Positions 37,520-47,720 of a stretch of DNA of 64,000 nucleotides are shown here, in pieces. The notes under the pieces were generated by a model that was given only the letters and a program-made list of their open reading frames with translations, did not search any database and was not told the DNA's origin. The position numbers and the translations under genes were made by a program. Numbering within the stretch: position 1 is the first letter of the stretch; every line of letters starts with the position of its first letter. The stretch comes from UBA969 sp041694635 (GTDB lineage: Bacteria; Planctomycetota; Planctomycetia; Gemmatales; Gemmataceae), in assembly GCA_041694635.1 (NCBI GenBank), contig JBDNHI010000149.1, positions 1 through 64,000 of the forward strand, read 5' to 3'.

Positions 37520-39831
37520 TTAGTTTTTTTGAACCGCATATTCAATTTCAACAATTCCTGAATATTGGGAAAGGTTTATTGTACCCTCTTGATCAAAAAA
37601 AAGATCTTTACCATCAATTTTAACAGTTTTAATTTGATTACCATCCGGTACCCGAACTCGAAACATTATTTTTTTTATCCTATTTCTCGATGGAATTTCA
37701 ACCTGCGCTTTGATAATTCCTTTAGAAATTATTGATTGAATTCTAAAAGATACTAACCCGAAATTAGTAGGAGCATTTTTCACTAAAATAGTTGCATCAT
37801 TTTCAAGCCACCGTTTAGAAGTCGCAAATCCAAGTCTTAATGTTTCAGGTTCTCCATCATCATCTTCATCAATTTCGTGAACCATCATATTTTTAAGCAT
37901 AGATAAGAAATGTGTGTTAAAAGAACTATTAGGGAGCAATAAAAAAATCTTCCACCATCATCTACTTGCTCTAATGTAGAACCTTCACCTCCTATAAATG
38001 TGTTACGGGTAAATCCTTGTGAAAGCATCCCATAAAAACCTACAAGATATTTTTCAGGTAAATCCCTGCGTAAAAAATCATAAGAATATCTGCTGCCATA
38101 AAGGGGATTTATTCTTTCTGATCCTGTCCAAAAGGCATGTGAAGTTCCTCCAGAGCGAATCATCCCCATAAAGATACCCCCATTCTTTTCTTGGTAATCA
38201 GGAATAAAACTTTCTTCAATACTTCCTAGGGGAAAAATCTTCCTGGCAATAACAAATCCAATAATTAGATTCCAATAACTTCCTATTCGAGTTGAAGGAA
38301 TTGGTGAGTGTGTTTCTTCTTTACCAAATAAAACTATAGGTATAAAAGGTGGATTTGTTCCTTTTAGAATACTTACTTCAAGTGCTTTAATTATATTTTC
38401 TTTGTATCTTTTTTCTTCTTTTTGAACCAAAATCAGTAGTTCAACCGCTTTAAGTTCTTTAAGTAACGGTTGAATGTCTTTTAGTGAACGCCAAGCTTTC
38501 GCATCCACAGCTAAAGAATGAACAGGGGTTGAAATGTCTCCACAATATTTTTCTTTAGGAAGTGAGCCATTTTCATCACCCAGATTGTTAAGTATTTTAA
38601 ACAGTTCTTTTTCCCACCTTGGGCGCATTTCTTTTATAAAATCAATGTCCTTTGTTTGTTGCCAAATTTTAATAACATCTAAAATTTTTATACCCGCTTG
38701 ATAATATTCAAGGCCTTTTCTTGAAAAATCTAATATTGGAACGACTAAAGCTTTTGCTTTCTCTTCAAAATTCCAGTTAATTAACGATAAAACAGCTTCA
38801 CTTCCCTCAGAGCTATAAAGTTGTTCATATTGGTTGCCTGAACTGTAAAAAATTTTATCATTATTAATAAGCATAAAGTTTTGAACTATAAGATTTTTCC
38901 AAGCATTATTTATTCGAGCTTCGGAGACTTCCACTTGAGTTGCTTTCGAAATAATTGATTTCCAAACCTTAATAGTTTCTTCTTTATGAACTTGAAAACT
39001 TTGATCATTAAATTTAAATGAATTTTCAAATATAGTTTTTGTGGGTATAGCGATCGTAGCTTTAAGACCTGGTTTTAGAATGGAGTGGATCATACCTCTA
39101 CTAAAAGTCCAATTAGAATCTGCATAAATATGAATTTTATCACTTGGAAGATTTTTTTTAGAATTTTGGATTTGAACTTTATCTGGAGATTCATTTTGAA
39201 CAGCAATTTTTCCTTCTTTTCCTGATACAATTGAAAATTGAACAAATACTACTGCATTTTCTGTAATGTGTTTTTCAGTGCTAACAAACGCTTCAAGTCT
39301 ATAAACTTCTTTTTCTCGATTTATCGGTTTTTGGTCAATTGGAACTGCACCTTCTGATTGAAAAGGGGATGGGTGAATGTAATCGATTGTAATTATGGGC
39401 AACCAACCTTCAAGTAATGTTGGAAGTGATACACGGTTTTGTAGTCCCCCAAAAAGAAATTCATCAGGTCCAACTCGAAAGGTCGCAGGTTAGCCAATAT
39501 CTTTCCAACTTCGGGAACCAGATTTTATGTTAACTCCTTGTCCATTTGATATTAATCGAGCTTTAATTTTACTTTCTGGGGCACTTAAAACTATTGGATA
39601 ATAACGAAAATCAGCATTTACATATCGGGGCGCTGGCAGTAATTTTGCGAAATATTCATAACTTGCCCCATTTTTTTGGTTTTCTGCAATTTGACCATAC
39701 AAATCAAAATAAGATTTTATTGCTTGAGTTAAATGCGGAATTTGCTCGGAAAATTGAAAAGCTTTTGCATTTTTATTTTCAATAAGAATAAGAATTACCA
39801 TAAACGCAAGTTTGACCTGGAACTTTTTCAC
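37520..39831 (-). pseudogene. Broken large secreted protein, planctomycete hypothetical
   Basis: Three consecutive pieces on the same strand make one gene of about 770 codons. It begins at 39831 with a short signal-like start (MKKFQVKLAFMVILILI). A TAA in frame at 39490-39492 (after SWKDIG) interrupts it; the frame then continues open as PATFRVGPDEFLFGG. Near 37930 a run of seven T residues (minus strand) ends the long frame; adding one T restores ...GRFFLLLPNSSFN into the last piece, which ends at 37520. The middle part is helix-rich and looks vaguely like an alpha/alpha-toroid glycosidase, but I cannot name the family. Both lesions could be decay or assembly errors, the homopolymer one especially. 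Confidence 0.7.
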
Positions 39832-39954
39832 TTTAATATATTCCTTAAACTTTAAAACATCATAAATAATAACAAATAATCCTTCTTGTTGCGAGTGAAG
39901 GTTTATTAAACTGAGATTATAAAGTAAAGTTTGTTTTTAATGTGAATATTTCTT

Positions 39955-40260
39955 CAATCAACTAAAATTATCAAATTGAACTTTATATTTAATATCTGTA
40001 AAAGTGTAAACATCACCAGAGTGAAAATAGGTTGATCGTTCATGTTCAATACCTTAAATGTTAAAATCATATAGCTTAATGCTTTGTTCCATATTTTTGT
40101 AACTATTAAATCTTGGCTTTACATTTACCTTTGCAAGCTTAGGATTAAATGCAAATTTATTGGGTGTTAGATGGCGCTTCTTGTTTTTTGAATTTTGTAA
40201 ATATAGAAGATACATAAACAAATTCCTATCCAGCGCAGTGCGTGGGTTTGGAGTGGAACG
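39955..40260 (-). pseudogene. Fossil 3' end of a DUF1501 gene
   Basis: The interval after the neighbouring DUF1501 gene holds a decayed second copy of its C-terminal part. Translating the minus strand gives QNSKNKKRHL, PKLAKVNVKP, IKLYDFNI and then GIEHERSTYFHSGDVYTF, followed by TDIKYKVQFDNFS and a stop. These line up with NNTADNKGREHH, SSWLAGAGVKPG, PVHIHDFHA, then GIDHERLTYRHAGRDYRL and TDVHGRVVSDILS of the intact gene at 40323-41702. An in-frame stop (TAA) and a small deletion are visible. Divergence is high, so the duplication or loss is old. The rest of the 39832-40322 gap shows nothing else. Confidence 0.6.
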
Positions 40261-40322
40261 TTTGAAACTTAAAAGTGATTGTTTATTGAAATCGAAAAAG
40301 AAGAAAACAACCACTTCTTTAT

Positions 40323-41702
40323 TTAACTTAAAATATCACTCACAACCCTGCCGTGAACATCCGTTAAACGATAATCTCTACCTGCGTGCCGGTATGTTAA
40401 TCGTTCGTGATCAATACCCATAAGGTGTAAAATGGTAGCGTGAAAATCGTGGATATGAACCGGATTTTCAGCAGGCTTAATGCCGTACTCATCGGTTTTA
40501 CCAAAAGTAATTCCTGGTTTTACCCCAGCGCCAGCAAGCCAAGAACTAAATGCCCAATTATGGTGCTCTCGGCCTTTATTATCCGCGGTATTATTAAAAG
40601 GCGTTCTGCCAAATTCGGTAGTCCAAACCACCAAAACATCGTCCATTAACCCACGCATTTTTAAATCTTTCAAAAGACCTGCTATCGGAAGATCTACCTG
40701 TTTAGCAAGCACTCCGTGATCAGCCATATTGCCGTGAGAGTCCCAATTTGCACTTGAACCTGTATGGATCAATTCAACAAATCGAACGCCGCGTTCAACT
40801 AACCTTCTTGCAACAAGGCACTGCCAACCAAAGCCATCTTTTTGCCCGGGAGATAATCCATAAAGATCTAAAGTGTTTTTCGATTCGCTTGAAAGATCAA
40901 GTGCGCTTGGCATTTCAGACTGCATTCCAAACGCAGTTTTAAAAGATTTAATCCGTGCTTTAAGAATATCGTCACTCATTCGAGTGCCTAAATGAATCTT
41001 ATTAAAAGCATCTAACGCGCTTAAATCTTGAATCTGCTTTTCTTTACTAGTTGCCCTAGGAATTAAATTAGTGATGGGTTCATTACCTGGTGCAACCCGA
41101 GTACCTTGGAACTCACCGGGTAAAAAATCAGAAGACCAAACTTGAGTTCCAGCGTAGGGCATTTGCGGAGCGATAACTAAAAACGAAGGAAGATTTTTGT
41201 TCATATTCCCTAGGCCATAACTAACCCAAGAACCAATGCTAGGTCTAGAAAAATTAAAGGAACCTGTATGCATTCCAAGCGTTGCGTTGTAGTGATTTGA
41301 ATGGCTAGTATGCATAGAGCGGATTAAAGCTATTTCATCAATTTGATTTCCGACATTGGGAAATAAGTCGCTAACTTCGATACCTGATTTACCCCTAGGA
41401 GAAAACTTCCAATCCGGCTTTTTAAGATAGATGTTTTCATAACCTGGCCTATTTTTAGTTTCGGGGTGCTCGAAGGTAACTTTTTTACCATGGTCTGATA
41501 TTAGTTTCGGCTTAGGATCAAAGGAATCAACATGCGAAACACCGCCGCTCATGAATAAAAAAATGACAGACTTAGCTTTAGCAGGATGGTGCAAAGAAGA
41601 AGTTTGGTTGTCGGATGCCATTAATTGGTCAATGATTCCGGGCATTAGAATGCTACCAAGAACCCCACTAGGAACAAAAGATCGTCGAGAAATTTTCTTC
41701 AT
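40323..41702 (-). CDS. DUF1501 family exported protein
   Basis: 459 residues. A twin-arginine-like N-terminus (KKISRRSFVPSGVLGS) precedes SVIFLFMSGGVSHVDSFDPKP, the DUF1501 start. GVRFVELIHTGSSANWDSHGN, VWTTEFGRTPFNNTAD and the final HLMGIDHERLTYRHAGRD region are diagnostic. It starts three bases after the stop of the PSCyt1/DUF1553 gene, the classical planctomycete two-gene unit. Probably exported folded, with unknown enzymatic role. Next to it lies a decayed copy of its own 3' end. Confidence 0.92.
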   Translation of the reverse strand: MKKISRRSFVPSGVLGSILMPGIIDQLMASDNQTSSLHHPAKAKSVIFLFMSGGVSHVDSFDPKPKLISDHGKKVTFEHPETKNRPGYENIYLKKPDWKFSPRGKSGIEVSDLFPNVGNQIDEIALIRSMHTSHSNHYNATLGMHTGSFNFSRPSIGSWVSYGLGNMNKNLPSFLVIAPQMPYAGTQVWSSDFLPGEFQGTRVAPGNEPITNLIPRATSKEKQIQDLSALDAFNKIHLGTRMSDDILKARIKSFKTAFGMQSEMPSALDLSSESKNTLDLYGLSPGQKDGFGWQCLVARRLVERGVRFVELIHTGSSANWDSHGNMADHGVLAKQVDLPIAGLLKDLKMRGLMDDVLVVWTTEFGRTPFNNTADNKGREHHNWAFSSWLAGAGVKPGITFGKTDEYGIKPAENPVHIHDFHATILHLMGIDHERLTYRHAGRDYRLTDVHGRVVSDILS

Positions 41703-41705
41703 TAT

Positions 41706-44699
41706 TTAATCCAAAAAAACAAATTCATTGGAAGCAAGTAAAAGTCGTGCAACCGATGCCCAATCTTTAACTGTCAGATTTTTATCAGCTTTGGGATTTA
41801 AAAGACTAAGCACAATCGTTTTTTCAGATTCGGTTGGGGGGCGTTGCAATGAAATTTGAAAAAGGGTATTTACGATTTTCTCATACTCCCTAAAAGCAAA
41901 AGCAATGGTTGCTAATTTTTCTGCTTCTAGATGAAAAAACGGATCATTCATAAAGTAGAGAGCTTGTGTGGGAACTGTGGTTACTTGCCTAAGCGGAGTA
42001 GTAGTATTAGGATCAGCCCCATCGAACAAACCAAGAAACTGATGCCTACTATTGCGTTTAACCATCAAATAAACACTTCGTTTATTATGATCATAATTGG
42101 CATTAAAAGGATTGTGCTGGGTAAAATTCCAAGTCGCCTCTGGTGGAAAAGGATGCTTAATACCAGAGGTATTATCAAGATCACCCGCACAAAAAAGAAG
42201 CGAATCACGGATTTCTTCAGCCTTTAACCTTCTTTTATCCATACGCCAGTAAAAATCATTCTTGGTATCTTTTTCTAAACCAATCACCGATGAAGTACTG
42301 GACTGCTGGTAAGCATCGGAAAGAACGATTAGCTTATGAATGTGTTTAATATTCCAACCAGACCGTATAAATTCAGAAGCTAGCCAATCTAGTAATTCAG
42401 GATGAGTAGGAACTTCGCCACGAAGCCCAAAATCATTTGAGCTTTTAACTATACCTTTACCAAAGTAATGACCCCAAATTCTATTCACCATAACTCGAGC
42501 CGTAAGAGGGTTAGCAGGTGAAGTTACCCATAAAGCTAAATCTTTTCTGCCACTTGCAGAAGGATTAGAGATATCATTAGAACCAAAGATTTCTAGCCAT
42601 CGACGGGGAACTTCTTCGCCAAGTCTTTCGGGGTCGCCCCGAAGATGAAGCTTAATATTTTTTCCTGGTTTTTCAGCAACAGCATAAGCAAGTTGAGGTA
42701 AAGGGAGGCTTTGTTGCAGTTTAAGAAGCTCAATGTTTAAAGATTTTTTCTTTTCGGCAAGAAGTGTTAAAGCATTAAGTGAAGGTTGAATATTAGCATT
42801 GAAAAGTTCAAGTTTCCAATCCACGCCATCGATACCACCTGGGTGAACATCCTTGAGATTGCCTTGAATAGAGATCTTGCCTTTAATGGGGCTGAACCAA
42901 GCAAGAGAAACAGCGCCGTTTTGCCCAGGATGCATAAAAAAAGATCGAGAGGGAAGCTTAGTCCAAGCATTAATTATATTATTTGACGCATTAACAAATA
43001 CCGAAGGCGTATCGCCATTTTTCCAAATATTTAGGCCAATGTTTTTTTGAAAATCTAAAAGAGTTTCGGGTAATAAACGCAATCCATTATTACAATCAAA
43101 AAAAGCCCAAACACTGAGGTTTCCATAAGAATCTTTTGCAGGATTGCTTTGTAGAAAAACATCAATCAAATCGGTTTTAACATTCCATAATTGGCGTTTT
43201 CCATCAACCTCTTGAATCACAAATTCAACTTTAGTGGAATCCATTCCGTGATTTTTTTGTGGAAACAATGATAGTTGAATCATTTGGCCATTAGTAACAC
43301 TTATTGGCAAATTTCCTTCAATTGCTGTTGTTGCAATATCTTGTTCGCTACCATCCTTAAGAACCCCTTTACCTAAAAGAACTGGGGTTTTTATTGATGC
43401 AAGAAAAGATTGAATAAAAACCCCTTCTTCGACAAGAATTTTTGCAAGCTCCGCTTTTTGCTTCTCAATCTTTTTCTGCAATGCAACTATGGAGGGATCA
43501 GCAAGGTTACTAGTTTCTATAGAAACTAGGTCTTTAGGCTGTTGCTTGGGTTCACAACCGGGAAAAGGAAAACGAGTACTATCTAAAATCCCATACAAAG
43601 CGTAATAATCCTTTGCAGAAATCGGATCATATTTATGATCGTGGCACCTTGCACAACCTAAGGTTAAACCAAGCAAGGATTTGCCCAAAGTGTCGATGGC
43701 ATCTTCATGAGTGAGATGCATTTCTTTTTCTATTTCGTGTCCAAACCTTCTGGCAATTGCAAGAAAACCAGTTGCTATAATCTGATCGGAATTACTTGGG
43801 GTGGGGTTCTTCGCAGCATAAATATCGCCTGCAATTTGTTCCTGAACAAACTGATCATAGGGCTTATTATTATTAAATGATTTGATTACATAATCTCGGT
43901 ATTTATAAGCATAAGGCAGGGGATGATCGCTATTTTCACCAGCTGTATCAGCAAATCGAACGAGATCTAACCATCTTCGACCCGCATTTTCACCAAAATT
44001 AGAAGAAGAAAATAATTGATCGATCACTTTCTCAGTTGCGTTAGGTGAGTTGTCGTTTAAAAAATTAATAACTTGGGAATAGGATGGGGGGAGGCCCGTT
44101 ATATCGTAGTAAAGCCTACGAATTAAAGTTCGCTTATCAGCTTTTGGTGATAAGGGTAAATTAATTTCCTTAAGTTTTTGAGAAATAAAGAAGTCAATTG
44201 GTTTAGAATTCAATCCTTTTAAATCAAAGTTATTTTGAACCGGCTTAAAAGACCAATGAGCTTTAGCTTGGTCAAGCGAAATGGAACCTACTTTCTTATC
44301 GTTCAAAACCCTTGGATCAACTGCACCTTGGTTAACCCATAGCCTAATTGCGTTAATTTCTTGATCCGACAGTTTTTTGTCTGGTGGCATTTTTAAAAGT
44401 GGATCGTTATAGCTAATAACTTTCAGAAGTAAGCTTTCATCAGGTTTACCGGGGACGATAATCGCGCCGCGATCGCCTGGGTTTTGCCAACCCGCCTTAT
44501 GATCAAGCCGGAGTCCTGCTTTTTGTTTATCCGGCCCGTGACATTTTTGGCATTTTTCAACAAATATTGGCCTAATTTTTGATTCGAATAAATCTGCATC
44601 AGTTTGAGCAAGGGTTAATTGAACAAATGGAGAACTTAGCCAAGGTATAAAAACCAAAACGGCCATAGAAATTGCTTTCAAATGGTTCAGATTAAACAA
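41706..44699 (-). CDS. Planctomycete cytochrome (PSCyt1), DUF1549 and DUF1553 protein
   Basis: 997 residues with a signal peptide (about residues 1-31). PSCyt1 has a CQKCH haem motif at residues 50-54 and LRLDHKAGW. A DUF1549 (PSCyt2) domain covers about 165-390 (RRLYYDITGLPPSY and a second cysteine motif CARCHDHKYDPIS). A middle region is of lectin-like/beta type. DUF1553 (PSD1) covers about 700-960 (RVMVNRIWGHYFGKGIVKSSNDFGLRG, then HKLIVLSDAYQQSS). Such proteins are almost restricted to planctomycetes and allies. A promoter lies upstream at 44779-44807, and the DUF1501 gene follows three bases after the stop. Confidence 0.94.
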   Translation of the reverse strand: MFNLNHLKAISMAVLVFIPWLSSPFVQLTLAQTDADLFESKIRPIFVEKCQKCHGPDKQKAGLRLDHKAGWQNPGDRGAIIVPGKPDESLLLKVISYNDPLLKMPPDKKLSDQEINAIRLWVNQGAVDPRVLNDKKVGSISLDQAKAHWSFKPVQNNFDLKGLNSKPIDFFISQKLKEINLPLSPKADKRTLIRRLYYDITGLPPSYSQVINFLNDNSPNATEKVIDQLFSSSNFGENAGRRWLDLVRFADTAGENSDHPLPYAYKYRDYVIKSFNNNKPYDQFVQEQIAGDIYAAKNPTPSNSDQIIATGFLAIARRFGHEIEKEMHLTHEDAIDTLGKSLLGLTLGCARCHDHKYDPISAKDYYALYGILDSTRFPFPGCEPKQQPKDLVSIETSNLADPSIVALQKKIEKQKAELAKILVEEGVFIQSFLASIKTPVLLGKGVLKDGSEQDIATTAIEGNLPISVTNGQMIQLSLFPQKNHGMDSTKVEFVIQEVDGKRQLWNVKTDLIDVFLQSNPAKDSYGNLSVWAFFDCNNGLRLLPETLLDFQKNIGLNIWKNGDTPSVFVNASNNIINAWTKLPSRSFFMHPGQNGAVSLAWFSPIKGKISIQGNLKDVHPGGIDGVDWKLELFNANIQPSLNALTLLAEKKKSLNIELLKLQQSLPLPQLAYAVAEKPGKNIKLHLRGDPERLGEEVPRRWLEIFGSNDISNPSASGRKDLALWVTSPANPLTARVMVNRIWGHYFGKGIVKSSNDFGLRGEVPTHPELLDWLASEFIRSGWNIKHIHKLIVLSDAYQQSSTSSVIGLEKDTKNDFYWRMDKRRLKAEEIRDSLLFCAGDLDNTSGIKHPFPPEATWNFTQHNPFNANYDHNKRSVYLMVKRNSRHQFLGLFDGADPNTTTPLRQVTTVPTQALYFMNDPFFHLEAEKLATIAFAFREYEKIVNTLFQISLQRPPTESEKTIVLSLLNPKADKNLTVKDWASVARLLLASNEFVFLD

Positions 44700-44778
44700 T
44701 TTTTAGTCACTCCATTAGAACAAAAAAATGAACATCTGATTTTAACCTACGGCGTGATACAGACTAAATAGAATTTGT

Positions 44779-44807
44779 ATTATACCAAGGACAAAAATTG
44801 GATGCAA
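44779..44807 (-). promoter_or_regulatory. Sigma-70-type promoter for the minus-strand PSCyt/DUF1553-DUF1501 operon
   Basis: On the reverse strand TTGCAT and a perfect TATAAT are 17 bases apart, about 80 bases upstream of the start codon. Confidence 0.6.
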
Positions 44808-44962
44808 TGTTTCAATTACCTTTAACCAAAAGCAGAATCGCATAATATCGATGGTTTTGCTGAATTAATGAACAAATAAGGGTTCAATTGCGATTGCTTT
44901 AATTAAATTGCTAGTTTTAACGCACTTCAAAGCAAATTAATATCACTTCATTAAAAATATTT

Positions 44963-44991
44963 TTGCAAAAGTTATCAAGTTTACTTAAGAT
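44963..44991 (+). promoter_or_regulatory. Probable promoter for the plus-strand PSCyt/DUF1553-DUF1501 operon
   Basis: TTGCAA and TAAGAT are 17 bases apart, about 47 bases before the ATG at 45039. The -10 box is only moderate. Confidence 0.45.
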
Positions 44992-45038
44992 AATAATGCA
45001 TACCTTTTATTCCAGCATAATTGGCAGAATTATTTATT

Positions 45039-47705
45039 ATGAAATACAAAAGTTCCGTTTGGACTCTATTCCTTTTAATTTTGGCCCCATTGGAATTTTC
45101 GTCTGCAAGGGCGCAAGACAACTCTTTTTTTGAATCCCACATTCGACCCGCACTAATTGAACATTGTTACGAGTGCCATTCTACAGGAAAAAAAATCAGA
45201 GGCGGACTTATACTTGATAGCAAAGCAGGAATCCTTAAAGGTGGTGATAGTGGCCCTGTAATCATTCCAGGTAAACCTGACGAAAGCCTTTTTATGAAAG
45301 GACTTCACTATCAGGGTGATTTAAAAATGCCTCCCAAAGGGAAATTAAATTCTAACACGATTAATGCATTTAAAGAATGGATCGCAAAAGGTGCAGTGGA
45401 CCCAAGGGACTCCTCAAAAGAAACAGCCAATGCAACTACGATTGACTGGGGCAAGAGTAAACTTTTCTGGTCTTTTCAGCCAGTTAAGAAAACCCCCGTT
45501 CCGGTTACTAAAGGCTCAAGTAATCCGATTGATAGTTTTGTTCAAAAACAACTAAACTTAAAAAGTTTAACAAATTCAGGCCCTGCAACACCCCAAGAAC
45601 TTATTCGCAGACTCAGTTTTACCCTCACGGGATTACCCCCATCTGTTGAAGATGTAGATTCATTCTTAAAAGACAGATCAGCAATTTCTTACGAAAAATT
45701 AGTTGATAAATATTTGTCTTCAATTTCTTACGCAGAGCGTTGGGGTAGGCATTGGCTTGATGTTGCAAGATATGCCGAAGATCAAGCGCACACCTTTGGG
45801 GTAAAACCAAATTCAGATGCTTACAAATATAGAGATTGGGTAATTCATTCCTTTGATAAAGATATGCCGTTTAACGATTTTGTTAGGTATCAGATAGCGG
45901 CAGATTTAATGCCAGAACCCAAAAGATTAGAGAATCTAGCAGCGTTAGGATTTTTTGGATTAGGGGCACAATATTATAAAAACACGGATGCAGCCCGCGC
46001 CATTGCAGATGAACTAGACGACAGAATTGATACTTTATCCCGAGGTTTTTTGGGCTTAACGGTTAGTTGTGCGCGTTGCCACGACCATAAATTTGATCCT
46101 ATTCCAACGCAAGATTATTATTCCATTGCTGGGGTTTTTCATTCATCAAAATTAAGCAATACACCCGTTTGCACGATGGAAGAACTAAAAACCTTTGAAT
46201 CTGAAAAAAAGAAATTAATAGAAGCCGAATTTAATTTAAATAAATTTATACAAACAGAAAGGCTGCCGTTCTTAGAAAAAAAATTGAAATCTTTTGAATC
46301 AAATTATTTAGAAGCAGCAAGGTTTTTAGAGAAAAAGAAGAAAGATGAAAAACTTAATTATAAAGGTTTTGGTAATGATCCTGTAGCCCTCGAGAGGTGG
46401 GTAAAGTTTCAAGATAAGTATAAATCGAATAAAAAATTCGCATTCTTTGCAGAACCAATTTCTCAATGGAACGATAAAACTACAGATGAACAAAAAATCA
46501 TTTCTATAAATAAAGCTAAAGATGCACTTCTTAAAGTTATCCGAAATGAAAAAGATGCTTCGATTAAAGAGAAGCAAAATAAAAATACTCCAGAGTTTTA
46601 TGAAGCTTTTTTTGGAAACGCTGGCTTAATGCCTTTGGGCGATTCTTGGAAAAAAGAACTCGACACAACAAAACTTGTAGAATTTAAAGCATTAGAAGAA
46701 CAGCATATTGCGCTTAAAAAGAAAACCCCGGATGCACTTCCTGTTGTTAACGCAATTGCAGAATCTACACCTTCTGATTTAAAAGTTTACATTCGAGGCA
46801 ATCCATCTAAGCAAGGCGAAATTGCACCTCGTAGATTCTTAAAAATCATTGCTGGCGAAGAACGCAAAACCTTTTCTAAAGGAAGTGGAAGAACAGAACT
46901 CGCAGAAGAAATTGTTTCTCCTGATAACCCACTTACTTCTAGAGTTATTGTCAACCGGATCTGGGCGTGGCATTTTGGTAAAGGAATTGTTGCTACTCCT
47001 AGTAATTTTGGAAAACTTGGTGAAGCTCCATCCAATCAAGATTTACTTGATTATTTAGCTGGTAATTTTGTAGAGACTGGTTGGTCAATAAAAAAACTCC
47101 ATAAGCTTATTGTAACTTCCGATACTTTTAAACAATCATCAAAAGATATTTCAAAGAACTTTGCTATTGATCCAGAAAACATTTTCCTGTGGAAATTTAA
47201 TCGCCAAAGGCTTGATATCGAATCTTGGCGCGATTCTATCCTTAGCATTTCAGGCAAGTTAGATAAAACAATTGGCGGCCCTACTTTTAATCTAAACGAT
47301 TCCAATTCTAAGAGAAGAACTGTTTACGCTAAAATTAGTAGGCACGACCTAGATCCTTTGCTTAGAATTTTTGATTTCCCAGATCCTAATATTACCAGTG
47401 AAAGACGGATTGAAACCACCGTTCCGCAGCAACAACTTTTTATTATAAATAGTTCATTTGCGATTGAACAATCCAAAGAACTTGCAAAGCGGCTGCAAGA
47501 TTTTTCAAAAGTTGAACGCGATAATATTAACCAAGCTTATAAGCTTATTTTTTCAAGGAATGCAAGTATTCAAGAAGTGGATCTTGCTTTATCTTTCTTG
47601 TATAATTCTGAAGATAATGCCGAAAAATCTTCCAATAAAATGGATCGGTGGGAACGCTTCGCCCAAGCATTGTTGGCAAGCAATGAATTCATATATATCG
47701 ATTAA
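45039..47705 (+). CDS. Planctomycete cytochrome (PSCyt1), DUF1549 and DUF1553 protein
   Basis: About 888 residues from the ATG at 45039 (a TTG at 45021 is less likely). A signal peptide is followed by PSCyt1 with CYECH at residues 43-47 and LILDSKAGILKGGDSGPV. DUF1549 (RRLSFTLTGLPPSVEDVD, HWLDVARYAED) includes a second haem-like CARCHDHKFDPI. A Lys-rich helical insert follows. DUF1553 is near the C-terminus (RVIVNRIWAWHFGKGIVATPSNFGKLG, HKLIVTSDTFKQSS, RRTVYAKISRHD). It has the same architecture as the divergent gene at 41706-44699 but is clearly a different paralogue. A DUF1501 gene follows 15 bases downstream. Confidence 0.93.
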   Translation: MKYKSSVWTLFLLILAPLEFSSARAQDNSFFESHIRPALIEHCYECHSTGKKIRGGLILDSKAGILKGGDSGPVIIPGKPDESLFMKGLHYQGDLKMPPKGKLNSNTINAFKEWIAKGAVDPRDSSKETANATTIDWGKSKLFWSFQPVKKTPVPVTKGSSNPIDSFVQKQLNLKSLTNSGPATPQELIRRLSFTLTGLPPSVEDVDSFLKDRSAISYEKLVDKYLSSISYAERWGRHWLDVARYAEDQAHTFGVKPNSDAYKYRDWVIHSFDKDMPFNDFVRYQIAADLMPEPKRLENLAALGFFGLGAQYYKNTDAARAIADELDDRIDTLSRGFLGLTVSCARCHDHKFDPIPTQDYYSIAGVFHSSKLSNTPVCTMEELKTFESEKKKLIEAEFNLNKFIQTERLPFLEKKLKSFESNYLEAARFLEKKKKDEKLNYKGFGNDPVALERWVKFQDKYKSNKKFAFFAEPISQWNDKTTDEQKIISINKAKDALLKVIRNEKDASIKEKQNKNTPEFYEAFFGNAGLMPLGDSWKKELDTTKLVEFKALEEQHIALKKKTPDALPVVNAIAESTPSDLKVYIRGNPSKQGEIAPRRFLKIIAGEERKTFSKGSGRTELAEEIVSPDNPLTSRVIVNRIWAWHFGKGIVATPSNFGKLGEAPSNQDLLDYLAGNFVETGWSIKKLHKLIVTSDTFKQSSKDISKNFAIDPENIFLWKFNRQRLDIESWRDSILSISGKLDKTIGGPTFNLNDSNSKRRTVYAKISRHDLDPLLRIFDFPDPNITSERRIETTVPQQQLFIINSSFAIEQSKELAKRLQDFSKVERDNINQAYKLIFSRNASIQEVDLALSFLYNSEDNAEKSSNKMDRWERFAQALLASNEFIYID

Positions 47706-47720
47706 TTAAGGAAATAAACT

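Larger units (their letters stand above)
44700..45038. other. Divergent promoter region between two PSCyt/DUF1553 genes
   Basis: AT-rich, 339 bases, with no gene. It holds a promoter candidate for each direction (described separately) and no other recognised element. Confidence 0.5.

Noticed and set aside
40160..40423. Plus-strand 87-residue ORF
   Set aside because: It overlaps the DUF1501 gene end and the fossil on the other strand, with no protein-like features.
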